NCBI GenBank assembly: GCA_015492715.1
Contig: WGEO01000054.1
Coordinates: 1 to 33,191 of the forward strand
Reading direction: 5' to 3'
Origin: Phycisphaerales bacterium
Lineage (GTDB): Bacteria; Planctomycetota; Phycisphaerae; Phycisphaerales; UBA1924
Length of the DNA: 33,191 bases
In this document: positions 16,015-25,964 of the stretch, piece by piece
How positions within the stretch are numbered: position 1 is the stretch's first letter
Layout: every line of letters starts with the position of its first letter
Translations under genes and position numbers: made by a program
The notes under the pieces: model-generated
What the model saw: the letters and a program-made list of their open reading frames with translations, nothing else
Told to the model about the DNA's origin: nothing
The model's database searches: none

Positions 16015-17285
16015 CGGACGCGAGGGCGTGGAAGGCACCGGGCAGGGCCTCTGCAATCACAATCGGATGCCTGGCATGCGGGGCATATTCGTCCGATGCG
16101 GGCACGCCACCCGCATCGCCGCAGGACATCGTGTGGAATCAGCAGTGGCTGGAGGCCGCTTGGCCCGAGGAGCCGAACATTCCGGAGCGATCATGTCCGC
16201 CTGAGGCCCGTGACGAGATCGCGGACCCGGAAGCACACTTCGACTCGCCGCGATCGATCCTGGAAGCGGTGCTCCGTCGGGCGCCCGCCGATCCGGTCGT
16301 GTATCCGACCGAAGGCTATTACTACTTTCATTTTCGTTTGGGCCATCGCCGAGTCAGCGGCAACATTCGATTTGCCGCTGCGGAGGCGGGCGAGATAAGC
16401 ATCGGCTACTTCGACCGCGACGATCCTCGCAACGCGAAGACGGCCCGCTACCGCGATGGGGAGGACGGGGTTCGCGTGGCCAGGGTGTCAAGCGGATGTT
16501 TCCGCCTCGAGGTCCGGGGCGGCCCGTCGCGCGTCTTCCGTGTGATCGACCACACGGAACTGCCGCGCCCGCCGCTCCCGCTTCGCGCGGACGAGGAGAT
16601 CGTCGCATCGATCATCGATGAATCGGGTGTCCCCTTTGTTCTGCTCTGGCACGCGCCCTCGGCCAGCTTCTACTACTGCCTTCACGACGCGCTGCCGGTG
16701 GCCGAGGAGTTCGACAGAGTCCAGGGGCACGAGCAGTTCCTCGTGGGGCGACGATCGCGCTTCGTCCTGTTCGAGAGCGTCGACGCCAGACGCTATCTCG
16801 TCGGGGTGAAGGAAGAGGAGATCAGGAAGAACTCGTGGTTCGACGGTCCGTTCGATCAGGTCCCGCCGGATCTGAACATCCGTAGCAAACTCGAACGCTG
16901 CTACCCGTATGTACGCATGCGAGGGGGCATCGACGAGCACGGCAACTTCTGCGAACTTGCAGGACAGCGCGTGGCGATCAGTGCGTATCGCGACTATCGA
17001 TCGCTGGACGACCTCATCCGCGAGTGCGAGGCGATCTGGGAATCTGCGGCCTCCGACCACGATGCCGTCCTGCAGATGACATTCGAGTCCAAGCGGACAT
17101 TCCACGAAAGGCTCGCAGACAGGGCGGCCTCGCCTCGCAGGCACTGGCCGGCGAATCACTGGGGCTGGGTCAGCGGCCTCTGGCCGCAGGAGCACGCCCA
17201 GACGCTCAGCGCACACTGGCCCGCCAACCACTTCCCCGCCAACTCCCGCCAGACACCGCCGCGAAGTGACACGCAGGAGCGATGA
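16011..17285 (+). CDS. Unknown exported (?) protein ending in three W-P-x-[N/E]-H repeats
   Basis: 424 residues from the ATG in the ATGA overlap with the previous gene. The N terminus has a short basic part and a weak hydrophobic stretch ([15 protein letters not shown]) with two cysteines; it could be a lipoprotein signal but lacks a clean lipobox. Residues ~95-350 look like a globular, strand-rich domain ([50 protein letters not shown]) that I do not recognise. The C terminus (residues 376-411) has three 12-residue units with Trp at 379, 391 and 403: [34 protein letters not shown]. These match the repeat of the upstream protein. A basic tail follows. The shared repeat and translational coupling suggest the two products act together, perhaps at the cell surface; this is inference. 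Confidence 0.7.
   Translation: MTDARAWKAPGRASAITIGCLACGAYSSDAGTPPASPQDIVWNQQWLEAAWPEEPNIPERSCPPEARDEIADPEAHFDSPRSILEAVLRRAPADPVVYPTEGYYYFHFRLGHRRVSGNIRFAAAEAGEISIGYFDRDDPRNAKTARYRDGEDGVRVARVSSGCFRLEVRGGPSRVFRVIDHTELPRPPLPLRADEEIVASIIDESGVPFVLLWHAPSASFYYCLHDALPVAEEFDRVQGHEQFLVGRRSRFVLFESVDARRYLVGVKEEEIRKNSWFDGPFDQVPPDLNIRSKLERCYPYVRMRGGIDEHGNFCELAGQRVAISAYRDYRSLDDLIRECEAIWESAASDHDAVLQMTFESKRTFHERLADRAASPRRHWPANHWGWVSGLWPQEHAQTLSAHWPANHFPANSRQTPPRSDTQER
17136..17243 (+). repeat. Three exact-period (36-base) W-P-x-[N/E]-H units
   Basis: Trp codons at 17145, 17181 and 17217 are exactly 36 bases apart. Same unit as at 15382-15915 in the preceding gene, placed here at the extreme C terminus. Confidence 0.8.
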
Positions 17286-17324
17286 CGGCAGTCGCGCTCC
17301 GGCCGGTCTCCGGACGCCATCTGC

Positions 17325-17330
17325 TACCAT
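17325..17330 (+). promoter_or_regulatory. acs: Possible extended -10 (TGC-TACCAT) for acs
   Basis: TACCAT preceded by TG one base upstream lies 25 bases before the acs start at 17356, just after the preceding gene ends. No clear -35 is seen. Confidence 0.35.
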
Positions 17331-17355
17331 GCCCTCGTCCAACGGGAGCATGCAC

Positions 17356-19407
<2,052 letters not shown>

Positions 19408-19524
19408 TAACCGGAGCCGAACCCGACTCATCAGGCGCAACAAAACGCGCAAAAGTTGCCGACCACACTTCCCGTTCTGCCGTCGGGCATCGACCCAAAG
19501 TCGATCCGCGGCTTCCCCGATGGA

Positions 19525-19559
19525 GTTTCTGCGACCGTCTGCGTCGACGGTCCGGAAAC
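19525..19559 (+). promoter_or_regulatory. Hairpin in the leader of the 19577 lipoprotein gene
   Basis: GTTTC (19525-19529) pairs with GAAAC (19555-19559), and GACCGTC (19533-19539) pairs with GACGGTC (19546-19552), around a six-base loop. The 12 bp are interrupted by a small internal loop. The structure ends five bases before the ribosome site CGGAGGA (19564-19570). There is no U-run, so a terminator is unlikely. Confidence 0.5.
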
Positions 19560-19576
19560 CATTCGGAGGAATCCCC

Positions 19577-19963
19577 ATGCGCCGAATCGCCCTGATGCTC
19601 TGCCTGCCCGCCCTCGGTCTGGCCGCCTGCTCGACCACGGGGCCGTTCGCATCCACCGAGTCCGCCCCGCCGGCCGCCTCTGGTGTCGCCCGCTCCAACG
19701 ACAGGACCTTCGCGGCGTCATACGAGCGCGTCTGGCAGGCCGCCGAGCAGGCCGCCGACGATCTCGGCCTCAGTCAGGGATATCGCGATCCTTCCTCGGG
19801 GCGGTTCGTCGTCGAAGACGCCGACGACGCGGACCTCCGCATCGAACTGACATCGCAGGGCCACATGACCCGGGTGCATGCACGCGGCGAATCGGCTCCC
19901 TTCTTCCTCGATCAACTCGAACAGCATCTCGCGGGCTACGCCAGCGCAGACGACCACCCCTGA
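19577..19963 (+). CDS. Small putative lipoprotein
   Basis: 128 residues; CGGAGGA at 19564-19570 gives ideal spacing to ATG 19577. The N terminus is a lipoprotein signal (MRRIALMLCLPALGLAAC) with lipobox LAAC and Cys at residue 18. After a Ser/Thr/Pro/Ala-rich tether, the mature domain of ~85 residues (FAASYERVWQAAEQAADDLG to the end) alternates helix and strand and resembles the many small envelope lipoproteins that start with a YERVWxAA helix. No specific function can be given. It lies 169 bases after acs; that gap contains a strong hairpin and no other gene. Confidence 0.75.
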   Translation: MRRIALMLCLPALGLAACSTTGPFASTESAPPAASGVARSNDRTFAASYERVWQAAEQAADDLGLSQGYRDPSSGRFVVEDADDADLRIELTSQGHMTRVHARGESAPFFLDQLEQHLAGYASADDHP

Positions 19964-20027
19964 TGGGACGCCCGGGCATGGAGCGTCTTCGGGGACTTGA
20001 CCGCCCGCAGTCCGATCCGCCGATGCC

Positions 20028-20033
20028 TAGCCT
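20028..20033 (+). promoter_or_regulatory. Possible -10 element (TAGCCT) for a leaderless hydrolase gene
   Basis: TAGCCT is followed by six bases and then ATG 20040. No Shine-Dalgarno site precedes the gene. TTGACC at 19997-20002 is too far upstream (25-base spacer) to be a standard -35. Confidence 0.3.
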
Positions 20034-20039
20034 CTCCAC

Positions 20040-20858
20040 ATGCGCGTTCGATTCCTTGGCACCGGCACGAGCGCGGGTATTCCCGCATTGGGGTGCTTCT
20101 GTCCCGTGTGCACGAGCGAGGATCCACGCGACAAACGCCTGCGCACCAGCGCGTGCCTGAGATTCTCGGATCCGCAGGGCAATCCCCGCACGATTCTCCT
20201 CGATTGTGGGCCGGACTTTCGCCAGCAGGCGCTCCGGGCCGGTCTTGATCGCCTCGATGCGATCCTCCTGACCCACAACCATGTGGATCACACCTGGGGT
20301 CTGGACGAGGTCCGGCGGTTCAATGTCACGATGGGCCAGCCCATCGATGTCTATGCCAGCACGCACACCCGTGATTTTCTCCATCGTGTGTACGCCCACA
20401 TCCTCGATCGAGCGCACAACATCAACGACAGTTTCGTCGCCGACCTGATCGTCCATACGATCGAAGCGGGCGTTGCGCTGGATCTGTTCGGATTGCGGAT
20501 TACTCCTATTCCGCTGCTCCACGGGCGACTGGAGATTCTGGGCTATCGCATCGAGGCGGATGATCCCACCCTGTCATCCGGACTCCTGCCCATGGCCTAT
20601 TGCACGGATGTGTCGGCGCTTCCTCCCGAGGCCTGGCCGCATCTTCAGGGATTACAGACGCTCGTGCTCGATGCGCTCCGCAGGCGTCACCATCCGACCC
20701 ACCTGACCCTGGATCAGGCCGTGGCGTTGGCTCTGCGGATCGATGCATCCCGAACATTCTTCGTCCACATGTCGCACGATCTGGGCCATGCGGAGACGGA
20801 CGCATCCCTGCCGGAGGGGATCGCCCTGGCCTACGACGGGCTGGAACTGGAGGGGTGA
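20040..20858 (+). CDS. Metallo-beta-lactamase-fold hydrolase, PhnP-like
   Basis: 272 residues from ATG 20040. It opens with the PhnP-type strand MRVRFLGTGTSAGIPALGC and a Cys cluster (GCFCPVC) that binds a structural zinc in PhnP relatives. The metal motif H-x-H-x-D-H is present as HNHVDH (79-84), followed by WGLDEVRRFN. Further ligands are expected at LLHGR, YCTDVSAL and the C-terminal HMSHDLGHAETD. PhnP is a phosphodiesterase acting on cyclic ribose phosphate in phosphonate breakdown, but this subfamily is widespread without phn genes and none are present here, so the substrate is open. It has no visible ribosome site and may be leaderless. Length and motifs are intact. Confidence 0.85.
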   Translation: MRVRFLGTGTSAGIPALGCFCPVCTSEDPRDKRLRTSACLRFSDPQGNPRTILLDCGPDFRQQALRAGLDRLDAILLTHNHVDHTWGLDEVRRFNVTMGQPIDVYASTHTRDFLHRVYAHILDRAHNINDSFVADLIVHTIEAGVALDLFGLRITPIPLLHGRLEILGYRIEADDPTLSSGLLPMAYCTDVSALPPEAWPHLQGLQTLVLDALRRRHHPTHLTLDQAVALALRIDASRTFFVHMSHDLGHAETDASLPEGIALAYDGLELEG

Positions 20859-20945
20859 TCGGGGATTGCGGAGCACCCGGCACGGGCCGGCGATCCGATG
20901 GGGAACCCGGGTGGTGGCGGGCTCGCCCGTGCGGGACGGGGCTCC

Positions 20946-20951
20946 TATCGT
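20946..20951 (+). promoter_or_regulatory. atpG: Possible -10 element (TATCGT) before atpG
   Basis: TATCGT lies nine bases before ATG 20961, which would give a leader of about three bases. There is no Shine-Dalgarno site before atpG and no clear -35. Confidence 0.3.
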
Positions 20952-20960
20952 TGCCGTCCC

Positions 20961-21827
20961 ATGGGCAAGTCACGCGAGATCAAGAAGCGTCTGAAGGCCG
21001 TCGCGAACATCCGGCGGATCACCAAGACCATGCAGATGATCGCCACGAGCAAGTTCTCGCGGGCGCAGCAGGAGTCGCTGGCCGGCAAGCCCTACAGCGA
21101 GGCGCTGTTCGGGCTGGTCAGCGAGCTCGCCGGCGCGTGCGAGAGCGATCATCCGCTGCTGACGGGCGTGCCCGAGGCAGAGGGCAAGCCCGAGTTGACG
21201 CTCATCCTGACATCCGATCGCGGGTTGTGCGGGCCGTACAACGGTTCGATCATCCGCACCGCCCTTGCGCACATCCGTTCGAGCGAGAAGGTCTCGGGCG
21301 GCACGCTCGAGGTGGTCGGACGCAAGGGTGCGACCGTCCTGAAGTTCAATGGAGTTCGCGTCGACACGCACCACACGCAGTTCGGCGACAAGCCGCGCTA
21401 TGAGGATGTGGAAAAGCTCTGCCAGCGGTACATCGACCTGTTTCAGCAGGGCGAGGTCTCGGCGGTCCGCGTGGTGAGTATGAAGTACATCTCCGCGGGT
21501 CGCCAGCGGCCCGAGGTGCTCCAGCTCCTGCCGTTCCGCCCTGCCGAGCAGGGTGATCAGCCGTCGCGCAGCCAGTACGAGTTCAGCCCGAGCGAGCACG
21601 AGATGCTGGATCGTGTCGTGCCGGCGGCGGCCAAGGCCCTGCTCTTCCAGGCGTTCAAGGACGCGGTCGTCAGCGAGCACATCGCGCGCATGGTCGCGAT
21701 GAAGGCCGCCACGGACAACGCGGGCAAGATGGGCCAACGCCTCAACCGCGAGTTCAATCGCGCCCGTCAGGCACAGATCACGACCGAACTGACGGAGATC
21801 GTCTCCGGGGCGGCAGCCCTGTCCTAG
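20961..21827 (+). CDS. atpG: F-type ATP synthase gamma subunit, away from other atp genes
   Basis: 288 residues, the normal length for AtpG. The N-terminal helix of the central stalk (GKSREIKKRLKAVANIRRIT followed by KTMQMIATSKFSRAQ), the Rossmann-like middle with LILTSDRGLCGPYNGS, and the C-terminal helix (ARMVAMKAATDNAGKM, then NRARQAQITTELTEI) are all intact, so it should be functional. Gamma is the rotor shaft coupling proton flow in Fo to catalysis in F1. In most bacteria atpG lies between atpA and atpD; here the neighbours are a PhnP-like hydrolase upstream and a convergent polyphosphate kinase downstream (21 bases between stops). Either the ATP synthase genes are split in this genome, or this is a second copy. 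Confidence 0.92.
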   Translation: MGKSREIKKRLKAVANIRRITKTMQMIATSKFSRAQQESLAGKPYSEALFGLVSELAGACESDHPLLTGVPEAEGKPELTLILTSDRGLCGPYNGSIIRTALAHIRSSEKVSGGTLEVVGRKGATVLKFNGVRVDTHHTQFGDKPRYEDVEKLCQRYIDLFQQGEVSAVRVVSMKYISAGRQRPEVLQLLPFRPAEQGDQPSRSQYEFSPSEHEMLDRVVPAAAKALLFQAFKDAVVSEHIARMVAMKAATDNAGKMGQRLNREFNRARQAQITTELTEIVSGAAALS

Positions 21828-21848
21828 GCATCTGGCTCGTCGAGCGTG

Positions 21849-24026
21849 CTACAGGTCCACGGGGTCTCCGTGCGCCCGGCGCATCAGCCAGCGGAAGGTG
21901 CCCAGGCGCTCGGGCGAGCACTCGCCCGCTTCCTTCGGCGGCTTCAATCGGACATACGAGCCGTCGCGCTGCATCTCCCACGCGTCGCGCGCGTCGCGCA
22001 GCAGCACCTGCATGAGCTCGACCATGCGTCGGCGGGCGGTCTCGTCCACGATGGGCACGCACGCCTCGACCCGGCGGTTCAGATTGCGGTACATCCAGTC
22101 CGCCGAGCCGATCAGCCACACGCCGTCCATGGGGTCGTCGCTGCCGTCGGCGAAGTGGTAGAAGCGTGAGTGCTCGAGGAATCGCCCGACGATCGAGCGC
22201 ACGCGGATGTTCTCGCTGACGCCCGGGACCTGCGGGCGGAGGCAGCAGAAGCCGCGCACGATCAGGGTGATGTCGACGCCCGCACGCGATGCCTCATAGA
22301 GCTTCATCGTGATCGCGTGATCTTCGAGCGCGTTCATCTTTGCGACGATCCGTGCGGGGCGTCCGGCGCCGGCGTGCTCGATCTCGCGGTCGATGAGTTC
22401 ACAGAAGGTGTCGCGCATCTGGTCCGGCGCGACGACGAGCTGGTCGAAGACATGCTGCTCGCTCCGCCCGGTGAGGTAGTTGAACAGCTGGACCACATCC
22501 TCCGTGATCGCCTCATTCGCGGTGAACAGCCCGAGGTCCGTGTAGAGCTGGGCCGTCTTCGGGTGGTAGTTGCCCGTGCCGATATGGGCGTAGCAGCGCA
22601 GGCGTCCGCGCTCCTGGCGCACGACGAGCGCACACTTGCAGTGGGTCTTGAGTCCCACGACGCCGTAGGCCACATGCACGCCCGCCTTCTCGAGCTGGCG
22701 GGCGAAGCGCACATTGCGGTGCTCGTCGAAGCGTGCCCGCAGCTCGACGAGCACGGCGACCTGCTTGCCCGCCTCCGCCGCCCGAATCAGGGACGGGATG
22801 AACGCCGCCGACGGGCTCGTGCGATACAGCGTGAGCTTGATCGCGAGGACATCCGGATCGCGGGCGGCGTTGGCGATGAATCGCTCGACGCTCGAACGAA
22901 AACTCTCGTACGGGTGGTGGACGAGGATGTCGCGGGCCCGGATCTCGCGGAACAGATCGCCCCCCGCCTCGGCGATGCGTGCGGGCGTGACCGGCGACCA
23001 CGGCTCGAAGCGAAGATCCGGGCGCTCCAGATCGGCCAGGGGGAACAGGTCCGTCGTGTCCATCGGGGTGATGGTCTCGTAGACATCCGCTGGTCTCAGG
23101 CCCAGTTCGCGCGTCAGGAGCCCCACGATCTGCGCCGACGGGTTCGGGGGCACCTCCAGGCGCACGGCGTCGGCAAAGCGGCGCATCCGCAGTTCCTGCT
23201 CGACATGCTCGAGCAGGTCCGCGACCTCCTGATCCTCGATCTCCACCGCCGCCGATCGCGTCACGCGGAACGCCATCACCTCGTGGATCTGCATCCCGGG
23301 GAACAGATCGTCGAGGTTGCTCGCGACGATGTCGTCGAGGAAGACGAAACGCGACTGCGTGGCGATCGGACCGGAAGGATCGTCCACGGGCACCAGATTC
23401 GGAATCACGCCGGGGATCTTGACCCGTGCGAAGTGTGTCTCGGGCTCGCCGGGCCTGCTCAGCAGCACCCCCAGGCTCGTCGACAGATTCGAGATGAAGG
23501 GGAAGCGATGGCCCGGATCCACGGCCAGGGGTGTCAGAATCGGAAAGACCTGCCGACGGAACCACTCGTCGATGCGTTCGCGATCGCCCCGCTCCAGGTC
23601 CTCGACGCGCAGCACACGGATGTGCTCGCGGTGCAGCGCCGGCAGGAGCTGCTCATGGTAGATGGTCCCGAGCTCACGCTGCAGGCCGATGACGCGCTCG
23701 CGGATCCGCCCGAGCAACTCCTGCGGGCCCATCCCGTCGTGCCCGTGCAGGGTCGAGCCCTCGTGCGCCAGACGCTTGAGCAGGCCCACACGCTTCATGA
23801 AAAACTCGTCGAGGTTGTTCGCGAAGATGGCGCAGAATCGCACGCGTTCGAGCAGCGGTGTGTCGTCGCGCGTCGCCTGGGCCAGCACCCGCCGATTGAA
23901 CTCCAGCCACGACAGATCCCGATTGACGAAGAGCTCGTGTGCGGGTGGCTCTCCGTCGGCGCGCTCCGTGAAGCGGGCACGATCCGTCGTCGTTGCCTTC
24001 GTGTTGTGCTTCTTCGACTTGCTCAT
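21849..24026 (-). CDS. ppk1: Polyphosphate kinase 1
   Basis: 725 residues. Domain order of Ppk1: N-terminal helical domain (FVNRDLSWLEFNRRVL and FANNLDEFFMKRVG), head domain, and two phospholipase-D-like catalytic domains. The catalytic histidine that becomes phosphorylated is in GLKTHCKCALVV (H462). The second conserved histidine is in RFLEHSRFYHFADG (H619). The ATP-site segments YAHIGTGNYHPKTAQLYTDL and SADWMYRNLNRRVEACVP are also present. The enzyme makes inorganic polyphosphate from ATP and can run in reverse. The start ATG overlaps the stop of the pterin synthase gene (ATGA), so the two are co-translated. Length is normal (~690-720). Confidence 0.95.
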   Translation of the reverse strand: MSKSKKHNTKATTTDRARFTERADGEPPAHELFVNRDLSWLEFNRRVLAQATRDDTPLLERVRFCAIFANNLDEFFMKRVGLLKRLAHEGSTLHGHDGMGPQELLGRIRERVIGLQRELGTIYHEQLLPALHREHIRVLRVEDLERGDRERIDEWFRRQVFPILTPLAVDPGHRFPFISNLSTSLGVLLSRPGEPETHFARVKIPGVIPNLVPVDDPSGPIATQSRFVFLDDIVASNLDDLFPGMQIHEVMAFRVTRSAAVEIEDQEVADLLEHVEQELRMRRFADAVRLEVPPNPSAQIVGLLTRELGLRPADVYETITPMDTTDLFPLADLERPDLRFEPWSPVTPARIAEAGGDLFREIRARDILVHHPYESFRSSVERFIANAARDPDVLAIKLTLYRTSPSAAFIPSLIRAAEAGKQVAVLVELRARFDEHRNVRFARQLEKAGVHVAYGVVGLKTHCKCALVVRQERGRLRCYAHIGTGNYHPKTAQLYTDLGLFTANEAITEDVVQLFNYLTGRSEQHVFDQLVVAPDQMRDTFCELIDREIEHAGAGRPARIVAKMNALEDHAITMKLYEASRAGVDITLIVRGFCCLRPQVPGVSENIRVRSIVGRFLEHSRFYHFADGSDDPMDGVWLIGSADWMYRNLNRRVEACVPIVDETARRRMVELMQVLLRDARDAWEMQRDGSYVRLKPPKEAGECSPERLGTFRWLMRRAHGDPVDL

Positions 24027-24403
24027 GGCTCGGGCCTGTAGATCGCCCAGCAGGCGGGGGCCTCACGCACGCCGACGCTCGCGACCCGCACAGACGCGGG
24101 CAGACGCTCCCGCAACGCGTCGCCGATGTGGCGTGCCAGCAACTCGGCACTGGGATTCACCCGATCGAACGGCTCGACCGCGTTCAGGTTCTGATTCCGG
24201 AACGGCGCGATGATCGCATCGATCTCCGCCTCGACGGCATGAAAGTCGCACAAAAGCCCGTCGTCGTCGAGGGCCGGTCCCTCGATCTCCACGCGCACGA
24301 TCCAGTTGTGCCCGTGCACGGGCTCGACCTCGCCCCGAAGACGGAGGCTGTGGGCCGCACAGAACGCACGCTCGATCCGGATCGCATACACGGGCATGAG
24401 CAT
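24023..24403 (-). CDS. 6-pyruvoyltetrahydropterin synthase family, PTPS-III-like (Glu replaces catalytic Cys)
   Basis: 126 residues from ATG 24403; ATG 24397 and GTG 24391 are alternatives, and GTG 24391 coincides with the start of transcription predicted from a TATGCT box. Zinc ligands are H18 (CAAHS) and H30/H32 (HGHNW). QueD enzymes have C-x3-H-G-H, with the catalytic Cys four residues before HGH. Here the segment is E27-P-V-H-G-H, with Val at the Cys position. E-x-x-H-G-H is the mark of the PTPS-III group, which makes 6-hydroxymethyldihydropterin from dihydroneopterin triphosphate and stands in for FolB in folate synthesis in several phyla, including Planctomycetes. Other family motifs (LLCDFHAVE, NPSAELLA, VREAPACWAIY) are normal. 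It is upstream of and coupled to ppk1. Confidence 0.8.
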   Translation of the reverse strand: MLMPVYAIRIERAFCAAHSLRLRGEVEPVHGHNWIVRVEIEGPALDDDGLLCDFHAVEAEIDAIIAPFRNQNLNAVEPFDRVNPSAELLARHIGDALRERLPASVRVASVGVREAPACWAIYRPEP

Positions 24404-24417
24404 AGCACGTCATGCCC
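24392..24417. promoter_or_regulatory. Operator-like inverted repeat over the pterin synthase promoter
   Basis: GGGCATGA (24392-24399) and TCATGCCC (24410-24417) are perfect 8-bp arms separated by ten bases. Between them, on the minus strand, lies TATGCT (24404-24399) preceded by TG one base upstream, i.e. an extended -10 element. The predicted transcription start (~24392) falls at the edge of the dyad. This layout suits a dimeric repressor. The repeat also contains the only ACGT of the window (24407-24410). Confidence 0.5.
24407..24410. other. The only ACGT tetranucleotide found in the window
   Basis: I read the whole sequence for ACGT and found this single copy, within the spacer and right arm of the inverted repeat upstream of the pterin synthase gene. 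It is non-coding unless an unusual upstream start is used. Confidence 0.8.
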
Positions 24418-24431
24418 ACCCGCCTGCGATC

Positions 24432-24437
24432 TATGAT
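24432..24437 (+). promoter_or_regulatory. Candidate -10 box (TATGAT) for the phosphohexomutase gene
   Basis: TATGAT lies 39 bases before the start at 24477 in the divergent gap. The predicted leader of ~33 bases contains GGAG six bases before the ATG. No clear -35 is seen. The inverted repeat at 24392-24417 lies just upstream and could affect both directions. Confidence 0.4.
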
Positions 24438-24476
24438 CCGCTCCGACCACCCACGGACTCATCCACGGAGCCAGCC

Positions 24477-25913
24477 ATGTCCGACGCTCCTCTCATGCTC
24501 TCGGTCAGCGGCCTGCGCGGCATCGTCGGCCGGAGCCTCACGCCCGACCTCGCCCTGCGATACGCCTCGGCGTTCGCGGGTCTCCTCGCCGATCGCTTCG
24601 ACCACCCGCGCGTCGTCATCGGACGCGACGGACGGGCAGGCGGCGAGATGATCCGGCACGCCGCCGTCGCCGGCCTGCTGAACGCGGGCTGCGATGTGAT
24701 CGATCTGGATATCGCGTCCACCCCGACCGTCGCCGTCGCCTGCCAGCAGGAGGGCGTCGACGCGGGTGTCATCATCACCGCCAGCCACAACCCGGCCCAG
24801 TGGAACGGCATCAAGTGCCTCGTGCGCGCCGAGGGAGCCCTCGACGGGCTCGCGCACGCCCCATCCCCGCAGACGGCACGGGCGATCATCGAGCGGTTCG
24901 AGTCCGGAGCGGGCGCGCCATCCGCCGAGCCGGGGGACTATCAGCAGGATCCGGATGCGCCGGGTCTGCATGTCGCCCGCGTCTGGCAGGCTCTCGATGC
25001 GATCGGGTGCGACCCGCAGGCGATCGCCGGGCGAGGGTTTCGGACTGTTGTCGACGCGGTCAACGCCTCGGGCTCGACGATCAGCATGCCCCTGTGCTCG
25101 ACCCTCTCGCACGCCATCGGCCTCTACACCTCGCTCTCGGGCGTCTTCCCACACACCCCCGAGCCGACCGCGGAGAACCTGGGCGATCGGGCGGGCCTGC
25201 TTCAGGCCGTCCCGGGCCTTGCCGCCCATGTGGGGTTTGCCCAAGACCCCGACGCCGACCGTCTTGCCATCGTCGATGAGCGGGGCACCTACATCGGCGA
25301 GGAATACACGCTGGTGATCGCCGCCGAGATGCTCCTGCGTGCCCATCGGCGCACCACCCCCGACGACGAACCCGTCATCTGCGCGAACCTCTCGACCAGC
25401 CGCATGATCGACGACATCGCACAGCGTCACGGCGCCCGCGTGGAACGCACGCCCGTCGGCGAGGCCCATGTCGTTCGCCGGATGAAGGACCTCGCCGAGA
25501 AGGGACAGACCGTGCTGCTGGGCGGGGAGGGCAACGGCGGCGTGATCTGGCCCCGCATCACCCTCGTGCGCGACAGCCTCAGTGCCATCGCTCTGACGCT
25601 CGCGCTCATGAGCGACGAGAGCCGCCCGCTCAGCGCGATCGTCGCCGACCTGCCGCGCTACGCGATCGTCAAGCGCAAGCAGCCGCTGGCCGATCGCCGC
25701 GCCGCCGCTCTCGCGCTCGATCGCCTCTGCGAGGCGCTGGGGGCGGAGGGTCGCGTCGACAGACAGGACGGCGTGCGGATCGACATCGGGGATTCATGGG
25801 TGCATGTCCGGGCGAGCAACACCGAGCCGATCCTGCGCCTCATCGCCGAGGCACCGGACCGGGCCCGTGCCGAGGCACTGCTCGACCGCGTGCAGGGGAT
25901 CGTCGTCGGATGA
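24477..25913 (+). CDS. Phosphohexomutase (phosphoglucosamine / phosphomanno- / phosphoglucomutase family)
   Basis: 478 residues from ATG 24477, with GGAG six bases upstream. All four alpha-D-phosphohexomutase signatures are present in order: the phosphoserine loop TASHNPAQWNGIK, the Mg2+ loop DPDADRLAIVDE, the sugar-binding loop GGEGNGGVIWP and the phosphate-binding loop RASNTEPILRLIAEA. The N terminus MLSVSGLRGIVG is typical. The sugar loop GEGNGG differs from the GEQSGH of standard GlmM and resembles archaeal-type bifunctional mutases, so the preferred sugar (glucosamine-6-P, mannose-6-P or glucose-6-P) is uncertain. It would supply sugar 1-phosphates for cell-surface polymers. The stop codon runs into the U-tract of a terminator that serves the opposite strand. 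Confidence 0.88.
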   Translation: MSDAPLMLSVSGLRGIVGRSLTPDLALRYASAFAGLLADRFDHPRVVIGRDGRAGGEMIRHAAVAGLLNAGCDVIDLDIASTPTVAVACQQEGVDAGVIITASHNPAQWNGIKCLVRAEGALDGLAHAPSPQTARAIIERFESGAGAPSAEPGDYQQDPDAPGLHVARVWQALDAIGCDPQAIAGRGFRTVVDAVNASGSTISMPLCSTLSHAIGLYTSLSGVFPHTPEPTAENLGDRAGLLQAVPGLAAHVGFAQDPDADRLAIVDERGTYIGEEYTLVIAAEMLLRAHRRTTPDDEPVICANLSTSRMIDDIAQRHGARVERTPVGEAHVVRRMKDLAEKGQTVLLGGEGNGGVIWPRITLVRDSLSAIALTLALMSDESRPLSAIVADLPRYAIVKRKQPLADRRAAALALDRLCEALGAEGRVDRQDGVRIDIGDSWVHVRASNTEPILRLIAEAPDRARAEALLDRVQGIVVG

Positions 25914-25941
25914 AAAAACCCGCGGAAGATTCCTCCGCGGG
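25913..25941 (-). terminator. Strong intrinsic terminator for the zinc-ribbon gene
   Basis: On the minus strand an 8-bp perfect stem (CCCGCGGA / TCCGCGGG, 25941-25919, loop of 7) is followed by six T (25918-25913). It begins 23 bases after the stop at 25965 and its U-run touches the stop codon of the convergent mutase gene. Confidence 0.85.
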
Positions 25942-25964
25942 CGGGGGCTCTGGTCGGACGCTGC

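Noticed and set aside
19997-20002. TTGACC as a -35 element for the PhnP-like gene
   Set aside because: The spacer to TAGCCT would be 25 bases, far outside the usual 16-18.
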